NCBI GenBank assembly: GCA_023846275.1
Contig: CM043870.1
Span: 1,673,527 to 1,737,526, forward strand
Origin: Vanilla planifolia
Lineage: Eukaryota > Streptophyta > Magnoliopsida > Asparagales > Orchidaceae
Direction of reading: 5' to 3'
DNA length: 64,000 nucleotides
In this document: positions 12,001-22,200 of the stretch, piece after piece
Numbering within the stretch: position 1 is the first letter of the stretch
Layout: each line of letters opens with the position of its first letter
Translations under genes and position numbers: made by a program
The notes under the pieces: model-generated
Seen by the model: the letters and a program-made list of their open reading frames with translations, nothing else
Database searches by the model: none
Told to the model about the DNA's origin: nothing

Positions 12001-15000
12001 TAAATCATCTGAACCTCACATGAGGATTGTTATTAATATTATTTTTTTCCTGCTTTGTATTAGTGAGAACATGTATGTTATGAACATCAGTTGTCATATA
12101 GCTTTGCCTTTCATTTATAAAAGTCTCCATTACCTTCAGCATGGTTTGTTCAAACTATGATTGGATTAGTTGGATTGAACTTTATGATGTGGCTTCAACA
12201 ACTCTACTCATCCCAAAACAGGGAGACTGATAGTATATTATTATTTGAAAGAAGTGAGCTTTTAATGAGTTATTTTACTCACTGAAAGGGTTAGGGTAAA
12301 TTGCAACTAAATTCTCATTGTTTTACTAGTTGCATTTGTGTTCTAATTATTGATAAAGTATTCTTATAGGTAGAATAATTTAATTAAGGTGCAAATAAGT
12401 TGTTGGCTTGCAAAAAATCACGATGACTGATTTTTTGCACATCACATGCAATATTATGTAGGCTAAAATACTTGTTTTTTTTCATAATTTTTTAATTGCT
12501 TTCCATTTCTCTGATCTAAAGTTGTTTTAAGAATTGAGATATTTCCTTTTAGATGCCTGTAAAAAAAGAGAGACAATCATATGAGAGAGATAAAATAACA
12601 ATGCACAAAAAAGGTTCTTGGAGGTTAACACGTCTACTGAACATAAATAAGAGCTTACCTGCTTTTGACCCAACTCACAAACAAATTGTTTTTTTATAAC
12701 CAGGACAAAGCGAATTGGGTTAAAATGATTGCTGTGTCAAACTATCCCCGTTCAATATAACTTAACTGTATTCCAAACATGGTGTAACTGGTTTTTGTGA
12801 ATAGTCAAGCAAATTCTATGTAGTAACTGCTTGTTTTATGTTTTGAAAGTTATGATTTGTAAAACTACATTTTTTTTTCCTAAAAGTTTGAGCTTTTCTC
12901 ACAAAGAATCAGTTGTGAAACTTAAAGACAACCCTTATCCATTTTATTCTTCTGATTCTTGAAGCCATCAGAACTAGATGGAATTTGTTCTAATTAAGGG
13001 ACATAATATACGCCTTTTTTTTAATGACGTACTATGGCATTGTGCACTTGTTACCATGATGGCAAGGATTAAATCTATATATGGCAAGCGTGAGTTTGAT
13101 GCCATAATGTTATAGGATGTTGTTAGATGGGTTTTGGGTGGGTAACATAATATTATTGATGTTATTGTTTTTCTTTGTTATTGTAATTTGTTATTCAATT
13201 TCTTATTATGCACCATCCTTTTTGAATATTTCCTGTTATTTATTTTTGGTTTTTATGATTTCTTTTCATCGATTGCTAACTCGAGAGAAGGAATGGGTTC
13301 ATATCTGTTGGAGACTTTGAATGATAGATACAGCAAGAAACTTGTTCAGACTTACAGTGTATTCCCCAATCAAATGGAAACAAGTGATGTAGTCGTACAG
13401 CCATACAATTCACTTTTGACGCTAAAGCGGTTGACACTTAATGCTGATTGTGTTGTTGTTCTTGACAATACGGCACTAAATAGAATTGCTGTTGAGCGCC
13501 TTCATCTAACCAATCCTACTTTTAAGGAGACCAATTCATTGGTTTCTACAGTCATGTCTGCAAGCACAACTACTTTACGTTATCCAGGATATATGAATAA
13601 TGATTTGGTTGGGCTTCTTGCTTCATTGATTCCTACTCCAAGATGCCATTTTCTCATGACAGGATACACACCTTTAACTGTTGAACGCCAGGTTAGTTTT
13701 TGTTATTTTTTCTCTTTTTCTTGCAATCGTTATAAAGAGATTCCCAAAAGGTTTTGATTTTTGCACTGAAGTTTTTGAGCTTCTTGTATTTATATGAAGT
13801 ATTTAGATAATTGTTTTACATTAAGCAAATTTGCTTATTCAAAAGAGCATTTAATTTTTTTGGGAGGGAAGTTTCAATTGTAAATAGCATTCTCATTGGC
13901 TAATCTTAAAAAGAATGTAGTTAAGGATTAGTGCATTTCTTCCCTGATAAACACAGATGCAGTTTTTATGTTTAGCATTTTAATTTTCATTTACAGGTCA
14001 ATGTCATCCGTAAGACTACTGTGCTAGATGTCATGAGAAGACTTTTGCAGGTATGGGCTAACTTTCTGTTATGGTAATGTTTGCCTTACGCAGCCTCTAA
14101 TATGTAAACCTTTTGATGCATTGCATTTGCAGACAAAGAATATCATGGTCTCCTCTTATGCTAGGACTAAAGAAGCCAGTCAAGCAAAATACATATCAAT
14201 CTTAAACATTATCCAGGGAGAAGTTGATCCTACACAGGTGACATTGCATGGAGAAACGAAACAATCATGTGGTTTTTTCTTTAAAGAAATTACCTTTTAT
14301 GATATTGGGCTAGAAACTTCAAAATCCATATGGTTTATGCTTCATGCACTGCTATTTATTCTCTAGAATTTCTTGTAGTCTTGGTTGTTGGACCAGTGGA
14401 ATTTTTGAGATCATGCTAGGATATCATGCTTACACCTTGGTTTGATTAGACAGTATGCTTAGAGCCTGTGGTCTTTTTGAAAACAACTTAAAAAATGTTC
14501 CGACAATGCTCATGTGTTCAACATCCTCCATTATTTGTTCACCTGTCCCTGTTGAAAATGCTTAAGTGTATGGCGCATTTTGAGATACCTTCTATCATCG
14601 AGCTACATAACACTGTGGTATCTTATTTATTATGAAAAGCATTTTGTATAAGTACATGATTTTTCACAACTGTGTATAATCTTCATGTGGGAACATGCAA
14701 AGAGGCTATAAGTTTTTGGATATATTACTTCACTAAGTTGGTGTCTGCAAAGAATAGAATACATTAATACCAAAGCCTCAAAATACCAGAGACGTGTGTC
14801 AGGATTTCAATGGTGACAGGTGTATTTTATCTTTTAGCTCACCGCTAATTCAATTACAACATTAGTAACATTCTTTTGGTTTACTACAAGAGATGCCCCT
14901 GACTTTTGGTAGCCCACAATTTATTAGCATTCAATTAGGGACTTCTTTTGCATGTTGGGCTTTCTTTTGGTTTATGCCATGCATTCCATGTCACATCTTA

Positions 15001-18000
15001 AGTAGGACTGCTTCGAAACTGACGGTTTGCATTTGTTTGACAGGATTTGTCTTCATGCTAATTTTATTGGATGATCTACTTTTTAATCTTTCTCTTGTTT
15101 TAGGTGCTAGTTTGAACATCTTCTGCAACCATGTGTTGGTTAGTAGACTGCTTAGACACTATTTCTTGTCACTTGCTCGGCACCAGGTAGGTGTTTGCAA
15201 CGCTAGCACAAGGGGTAGATGCAACTTAATACAAACCATTTTATTAACTCAGAGACCTTTCAATAAAAGCAAGACTGAACTAAACCTCACCCCAAATGCT
15301 CTCTGACTATACCTTGGAGTGTAGAGGATCTTATATCCTTCTATTGAATTACTTTGTGATCTGAAATGTTAATGTAGATTGCAAATGGGGAAAATGAAAA
15401 TAAGTTGAGAAAAAAGATATAATTTCATCACTATGACATTGTGGGAAGACAGGAAGCTGGACAAGTAGCAAATTTTAATCATCCTGGTTTCTTGTTATTA
15501 ATTTGAACGCATCTGTTTATTTTAAATAATCAGATAAAGCACATTGTGCATAACCATTCGTCTTATATCTTATCTTGTTACCTTGTCTAGTTTTATTAGC
15601 GCTAATAATTGAAGTGAATTCTATAACATCAATTAAATTGTATGAGCAAAGCCCTTGTTTTTACCCTGTTTAATTCATAGAGAGAAAAGATGTACAGGAA
15701 AAAGGAATTTGATCTTTGTGATGATAATAGGGACCCTTCCTATTAGTAAAACTCATTATATTGGATGCATAGCTGATTGCCCATGCTGTCTTATCCTATT
15801 TTTAAAAAATTTCAAGATGTTGTGTCGTTTATTGTATATTCAATGTCAATAGCAAATTATTTGATTGGAAATAAAGTGACTAAAGATGGCCTTTGAAATG
15901 AAGTGTTCTGTTTGTGAAACAATATGCACTTACTGTTTCACAATTTTATACTTTCTTGCATTTACTTAAGAGAACTTGTTCAGCATATTTTCTTCTTTTG
16001 TTTGATGCTTATCCTAATTCTTCTAATACTTATCTTGATGCTTATGCTAATTTTATAATACTGAATCAGGTACATGAGAGCTTGCAGAGAATAAGGGAAA
16101 GAAAACTCGTTAATTTTATAGAATGGGGTCCTGCCAGCATTCAGGTAGTTTGAAGAAGTTATCAAGCAGATGCAACCTATTTCAAGATGTTGTCTAAGAC
16201 ACTATTTATATCTAAACCTGCAGGTTGCCTTGTCTAGAAAATCTCCTTATGTTCAAACTACTCATAGGGTAGGTTTAAATTGATTCCTTGCTTCCATATT
16301 CATATCAATAGATTTCATATACAAAAAACCATTATATCATTATTGTCTTGTGGTCATGTCATTGATTAATAAACCAGCTTTTAATTATAGGTTAGCGGGC
16401 TGATGCTGGCAAATCATACCAGCATACGGCATCTCTTCAGCAAGTGTCTGGGACAGTATGAAAAACTAAGGAAAAAGCAAGCCTTCCTTGATAATTATAG
16501 AAAGTTTCCGATGTTTGCTGTAAGTTCTTCCTCTAAATTCATAAACATTTGGTAAAATCTTGTTTTTCAAGTATCTATTAGCGTAGTACCTTCATTCCCC
16601 ATGCTGATAAGGAGGAGATTCTTCTTGCATATTTCTTTGCTGTGATTTATTTCTATTTGTCTTTCTTTCATATTTCATACTGGTAAAGCGCATATTTCTA
16701 TTTGTTTTCTTTCATATGTCTTCCTTGATAATTATTCACTTTCTTTCATATACTAGTTGATTTCGGTATTACTAATGGGTATTGCATGCATTTTTCCCAT
16801 TTTGAGGATTTCCAAACCTTATATTTCCGTAGGATGAAGACCATTGATAAGGGTTTACTTCCTTATTGTAAAACAGCTTTGCAAGGGTTAGATTAGGGTT
16901 GGCTCAAGGTCAAAACTTTTGGGAAGTTGCTAATTGAACTTGGCAAAGTTTGCTGTTTTTTCATTGGAAAACAAAATGTCTAAACTCCAGTAGATAAAAT
17001 ACTGGGTCTATTTATCACTGCATATACTATACTAAAGACTATAGTATATGCAGTGATAAAGAGACAAATCTTTGGTCAGCTTTACTCACTGGTTCTTGTC
17101 CTGTCAATTTGATTCTTGTTTTGTTTACAGTAATACATTTCCTTGAGAAGAATCTGTATTAGTTCGTACCAGATGGCCAATCTTTTGCTCCTTCCCTAAC
17201 TGTTATGTTCTATTTTGTTCACGACCATTTTTATGAACCTCTCTAAGGAGTGATATTGTGGGCCTTGGCTGATATAATGTTTTATCAGAGATAGCAAATC
17301 CTTTATCATGTTGCTTGTAAAGACTAATATATGCAGTGATAAACTAGATAAATCTTAGGTCAGTTTTGTTGACTGATTCTTATCCTTAAATTTAAAGATC
17401 AGAAATACAAAAATGCAACACAAAGCATTTGATTTTTTTTATTTTTCTTGTATGATTTATACACATGTTTATTTGTTATTACAAGGTATCATATGTTGAG
17501 GTTATATAACTGCAACTGGCAAGAACCCCCAAAAAAAAAAAAAAAAAAAAAAAAAACTGCAACTAGCAATCAACAAAGACTTAAAGCAAATTGAAGATCT
17601 ATGACTACAAAAGTGAGCTTTTCCCTGTAAATTTATATGAATTAAAGCGAAAATTTTATCCCAAATAAGAATGAAAGATACAATTTATTGTGAGTTATGG
17701 ATCAACATTCTTTAGACCGCCATTCAAGTCATGGTTCTGCTTTGAGATGAAGTTGGAAGTAGCATTAGGTGCAGCTTAAGTTAGGCAATGAGAACTGCAC
17801 CTTTAAAATATGAGAAGTTTTAAAGCATCAATCTGCAACCTAGCAACTCAAAGGTGGAAATGCTTGCCTACGAATGCAGAATAGAGGGTTTCTAAACAAT
17901 TATCTAGGGAAGCTATGCTAGCTTTTAAACTTAAAGAATCATGTTTTGTTAATGGTGTAACCAGAGTTGATCCTCTGGGAATAGGATGTGAAGTAGATGA

Positions 18001-18379
18001 ACTCTTCATGTCCAGATGACAACCATTAGTTTTTATCTTCTGCACCATATGCAATTGGTTATACATTTAGGCATGCAAAGCTCTTTATACTCTGAAGCTA
18101 CAATTTGTATGGACAGGACAATGATCTTTCAGAGTTCGATGAATCTCGAGAAATCATAGAGAGCTTGGTTGACGAATACAAAGCATGCGAGTCACCAGAT
18201 TACATCAAGTGGGGTATGGAGGTATGTCCCTAATTCTGCACAAGAGTCGAAACCTATCTCCCTTCCTTAGCATTTAAAGGTTGATGTCACTCATGAAATG
18301 CTTTGAGCAGGATCCTGATAAGGCTCTTAAAAGTGAAGGAAGTTTGGCTGGATCATTGGATTCAAAACTAACAATATGA
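9060..18379 (+). CDS. TUBG: Gamma-tubulin gene, ten visible exons; first exon not found, one extra A near the 3' end
   Basis: Gamma-tubulin nucleates microtubules in the gamma-TuRC; plants use it at dispersed cortical, nuclear-envelope and spindle sites. Exons: 9060-9260, 10935-11046, 13291-13691, 13997-14050, 14133-14237, 16070-16144, 16224-16268, 16391-16519, 18117-18222, 18311-18379, all GT-AG. Visible motifs include [37 protein letters not shown], the GTP-binding loop [39 protein letters not shown] and FPMFADNDLSEF; identity to plant gamma-tubulins is very high. About 43 N-terminal residues (the MPREII...ATQ exon) are absent from 1-9059, so that exon is further upstream or lost. At 18180-18183 four A follow the TAC codon where the conserved Y-K-A-C reading needs three; exon nine is therefore 106 nt instead of 105. 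As written, translation leaves the gamma-tubulin frame after YK and stops early in the last exon, replacing roughly the last 36 residues. The rest is intact, so an assembly or sequencing indel is as likely as a true lesion. Confidence 0.9.
9261..10934. other. Gamma-tubulin intron between visible exons 1 and 2
   Basis: A 1.67 kb GT-AG intron, A+T-rich. Nothing coding or structured was recognised in it. The stretch near 9535 (GGGGTCTGTTTGAC) resembles the ends of some hAT-type MITEs, but I found no matching inverted end. Confidence 0.6.
11047..13290. other. Gamma-tubulin intron between visible exons 2 and 3
   Basis: A 2.24 kb GT-AG intron containing the diverged tandem duplication at about 11690-12235. 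Apart from that it holds A+T-rich non-coding sequence. Confidence 0.6.
11690..12235. repeat. Diverged tandem duplication in a gamma-tubulin intron
   Basis: Two blocks share GGTGGATGT followed by GA-ACAG, then TTC-GCATGGTTT (about 11810 and 12137), then TGATTGGAT and ATGTGGCTT (about 11831 and 12159). The offset is about 227 at the left and 328 at the right, so roughly 100 bp is extra in the middle of the second copy. Copies are clearly diverged and non-coding. Confidence 0.55.
14238..16069. other. Gamma-tubulin intron between visible exons 5 and 6
   Basis: A 1.83 kb GT-AG intron. The plus-strand ORF at 14893-15306 (137 codons) has no recognisable domain and lies wholly in the intron; I take it as chance. 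Confidence 0.6.
17011..17060. repeat. Perfect 21-bp inverted repeat (hairpin), 8-nt loop
   Basis: Left arm 17011-17031 (starts TTTATCACTGCATATAC) and right arm 17040-17060 (ends GTATATGCAGTGATAAA) are exact reverse complements, with CTAAAGAC between them. The motif TATATGCAGTGATAAA recurs in direct orientation at 17328-17343. Confidence 0.9.
17034..17388. repeat. Dispersed direct repeat pair, about 72 bp, offset 283
   Basis: 17034-17105 and 17317-17388 align through AAAGACTA, TATATGCAGTGATAAA, ACAAATCTT or ATAAATCTT, GGTCAG and TGATTCTT or TGGTTCTT, with scattered substitutions. The left copy shares its first part with the hairpin at 17011-17060. Confidence 0.65.
17508..17569. mobile_element. 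Poly-A mini-insertion flanked by a 15-bp target duplication
   Basis: AACTGCAACTGGCAA (17508-17522) is repeated as AACTGCAACTAGCAA (17555-17569), one mismatch. Between them lie only GAACCCCC and a pure A run. This is the layout left by target-primed reverse transcription of a severely 5'-truncated polyadenylated RNA, such as LINE, SINE or mRNA debris. The source RNA cannot be identified from eight bases. Confidence 0.65.
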
Positions 18380-19235
18380 CAAAGGTAAGCATGACCCAGT
18401 TTTAAGCAAGCTTTGGCAATTGAAGTACATAAGAAATTCTTCTTGTTGTGTTCATCTTGCAACTCTGGTTTAACCAAGTTTGCTTATCTTTTAATATTTG
18501 ATGCTTCTTGTAGTCCAGGGAATGAAACCACATCAAAGTCTAAACAATTTCTTTCACAATTCTGTGCTTGCTATTACTGTGTTACTTCAAAAAAAAATCA
18601 GTTATTGTAAAGGAAACTAAGGGGAAATAGATTAGTAGGAGTAAGCTTTTGTTGATTATTATTTGTGTAGTTTATTAATTATTTTCACTTAATGGTTCTA
18701 CATAAATGATTAGCTAGTCAAGTCACTTAGAATGAGTTCTTTCTAATAATTGCTTTACTTTTGACACATTTTTTTTAAAATGTAATAATATTTTTAATTA
18801 TATCCTTTTTTAATTTTAATTAATTTCTAAACTTCAAATGGTATATAATTACAATGAATTTATATATAAATTCATTTGTTTTTTTTTTTTCATAAAGCTT
18901 TATTTTATGTTTTTGACCATTACAAAATAATCTTTCCATTTTATGAAAGGAAATGTTGACAAAGTGGTACAATCTTAACAAACATTTTAAAATTTCTTTG
19001 TTTAAAAGCTTTATTTTCATCAAATAATAATTGAAAAATGTTTTTTTACTTATATAAATCACAATTTTAAATTTTTATTATTATTATTTTTTGTAAGCTC
19101 TATTTTTAACTACAACAATTGCATCAAACCAGTGGCAGCTTTTCAATAAATGATAAAATTAAAATGAAACAAAAATAAAAAAATTGTTTGATAAATAAAC
19201 CACCAAATCAAACGGTCGCCCTCGCTTTCTTCGGT
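18380..19235. other. Spacer between gamma-tubulin and the PPR gene
   Basis: About 0.85 kb, very A+T-rich, with the gamma-tubulin 3' UTR at the left and presumably the PPR promoter at the right. No other gene is visible. Both neighbours are on the plus strand. Confidence 0.6.
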
Positions 19236-19259
19236 ATGTGGTTTCGGCAGCAGAGCTGA
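19236..19259 (+). promoter_or_regulatory. Candidate 7-codon upstream ORF of the PPR gene
   Basis: ATG TGG TTT CGG CAG CAG AGC TGA ends one base before the ATG at 19261 and nine bases before the chosen PPR start. It matters only if transcription begins left of it, which the sequence does not show. Confidence 0.35.
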
Positions 19260-19267
19260 AATGATAG

Positions 19268-22200
19268 ATGCTGAAGAAGCTGTTCTTCCTCCCATCGGAA
19301 TTCTCCAAACTCCTTCATTTCTCCATTATTCCGCTGTTGGGTTCTTCGTCGCTGATTCTGAACCGATGCAGATCGGTATATTCAACCCATGCATATCCTT
19401 CTCTCAATCTCCTCCGATCAATAACGTCAAACACCTTATTTGCATCCGAAGAGACGGCGTATCGGCTTCGTTTTCTCCTAAACCGACGACTCTACTGTTC
19501 CAATCCGGCAGAAGTTCGGCCAAAACGTGGGTTAGGTATTGGAAGTTCTGTCATTTCCAGGTGCTCCCACTTATGGGAGAAGAAACCGGAGATTTTTCCC
19601 GAAAATTATTCTTCTCTGCAAGAAATCCTGAAACAATATGGTGACCTTGGCCCGGAGGTGATCCGCCGTTTCTGGCGTGTTTCCGTGTTGCAGCCTGGAG
19701 ATTTCTTGGAAATTTTGATTGGCTTCTCACAAAGAAACGATTCAAAGTTAGTGGTCGAATTCCTTTGGTTGATGTTCAGGTGGGCTTCTAAGCAAGCCAG
19801 AGATTTTCACCATCTTCCAAGGTCCTATGAGATGATGATCTCATTGCTTATCAAATCACATGTGCTATCAGATGCCGAGTGTTTACTTTTATCATCACAA
19901 TCAAGGGGCGTATTTTTTAGCCCTGGAAGGATTTGTAGTGAGATTATTCAAGGTTATGCTGAAAGTTCCTTATTAGAAAATGCTGTTGCTCTGTATGATA
20001 AAGCCAGGCATCAAGGTTTACAACTGTCAAGCTCTTGTTATGGAGCTCTATTGAATCTAACAATTGAGATGGATAAATCCGATTTGGCTGTGAGAGTATA
20101 TATAGAAATGGTAGAATCTGAATTTGGGCTATGTGATGATGGTCGATTCCTTAAATATGTTGTGGGGTTTTTGAGCAAGAATGAGAGGACTCTTGAAGCT
20201 GTAAATATACTCAGGCTGGTGAGGAATTCTGGTCTTAAAGCTAGTCCTGAGACCCTTGATGCTGTTTTCCAGGGTTACTGCTGCAAAAAGGACTACGTTG
20301 ATGCTTTGAATTTCTTAAAAGAATGGTTGCACATTCCTCCATCATTTATTTGCAACAAAATAGTCTCTTCTATCTGCAAAAGTTTGGGTAGTGAGTATGC
20401 TTGGTTCTTTGGTCGAGAGCTGGAGTCTTTAGGCTTTCAGCTTGATGATATAACCTTTGGTATTCTAATTGTCCAAAGTTGCAAAGAAAGAAAGCTAAGA
20501 GATGGTTTGGTTTACTTATCCGAAAGCTTTTCTCGTGGGATAAAACTAAAATTCTATGCTTACAATTCACTCCTTGGTGGGTTTTTGAAGGAGGGTCTGC
20601 ACAAGTGTGCAAAAGATATTTTTGAGGAGATTCTTGAGAAAGGGATCTTGTTGGATTTATCTACATTCAAAACCTTACTTGCAGGATACTTTAAGTATAG
20701 GAAGTTTGATGAGATAGATCGAGTGCTTATTGAGATGGCAAATTATGGCTTCATTTCCTTAACTCCAGGAGTGGATCCAGTTTCTGTGGCCCTTAGGTTT
20801 CTGGATCTTGGCTGTTTACAGGTTAAGATTAAGAGGGATAATGATTTAGGAGCCCCAAAAGCTGAATACTTTGATTACCTTGGTAATGGACTTTATTTAG
20901 AAACGGACGATGATGAATTTGAAGAATTTCTTGAAAAGATTATAGATAGTGCTATGATTCCTGAATTTGACTCTATTTTATTCAGGGAATGCAAGCATGG
21001 AAAGCTTGATGCGGCTCTCATGTTGAAAGATGAGGTTACTCAATGGGGGCATGATCTCTTACCACACACCTGCTCTAAGTTTTTGAAATTGATGTTTGCT
21101 TCCCCATGTCATGTGAAAGTGGCCATCAGTTTCCTGGATGAGAAGCCAGAGTTATTGTATCAGCTTGATTGTAAAACTCTTAATCTGATCATACAGTTAT
21201 TGAGTAAAAATGGCATGACAGGGAGAGCAAGGTCAATTCTAGGCAGTGTGCAGAAAAGAGGGTTGGTGATTAATGATGCTACTTACGAATCTGTAATTTT
21301 GGGTTTCTGCAAAGAGAAGAATCTTAAAGGAATGTGGGAATGCTTGGAGTTGTTAAAGCAAATCACCTATGTACCATGCACTGAAGACATCAAGGTACTG
21401 GTGAACTGCCTGTGTACTTTAGGAATGGTGAAAGAAATGTTTATTCTTTTTGACAACATGACAGAGAAGCAACCTATACTTATGCAAACCTTTTTCTCTG
21501 CCATACTGATGGAGCTTAATCTTCAGAGACTTGGCAATATTGGGTGTATTTTTGTAGAAGAAATTTACAAGAAGAACCATGCATTCCTTATGGATCTTAT
21601 CAAAATTGGATGTCTTACATCATACCAATTGTCACTGCATTACTTGGTAAATTTGGGCTGCATTGAAGAAGCTTTGGTTTTGAAGCATTATCTCATGAGC
21701 AGAAAGGTGGATCATGTTACTTCTGTTTGCAAGATATTGGTGAAGGAGTTTTGTATGGTGGGAAGGATAATGGAAGCAGCATTTCAGTTGCAAGAACTAA
21801 TGGCATTTGGGATGTTTCCTGATGATGACACTTTGAATGTGTTAGTTCAAGGATTCTGCAAGGTGAATAATCTTAAGAAGGCATTTGAAATTTTGGGTAT
21901 CCTGTTAAGAACTCATGCTGCCATTTCAATTTCAAGCTATCACTGCCTTGTTCGTGTACTGTGTCATCAAAGGTTATTCAAATGTGCTATAGATCTCCAA
22001 AAGCTCATTCAACTTGAGAGTACATCAATGGGATTGATCCTAAATAACATTCTGATTTTTTCTCTTTTTCAAACAGATAATAGTTTCCTTGTTAATGACC
22101 TATTAGATAACATGCAAAAGAAACATCTGATTCCAGATAGTAGCACATATAATTTCCTTGTTAATGGATACTATAAGTGTAGAAATGAGCTTAAAGCAGT

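Larger units (their letters stand above)
16520..18116. other. Gamma-tubulin intron between visible exons 8 and 9
   Basis: A 1.6 kb GT-AG intron. It contains a perfect 21-bp inverted repeat (17011-17060), a related direct copy near 17317-17388 and a poly-A mini-insertion with target duplication (17508-17569). Confidence 0.65.

Noticed and set aside
13117-13320. Two overlapping plus-strand ORFs around 13117-13757 as separate genes
   Set aside because: From 13291 on they are gamma-tubulin exon 3; the part before 13291 is intron read-through.
19261-19644. 127-codon ORF as an independent protein
   Set aside because: It overlaps the PPR gene in another frame, has no recognisable features, and matters at most as an upstream ATG.
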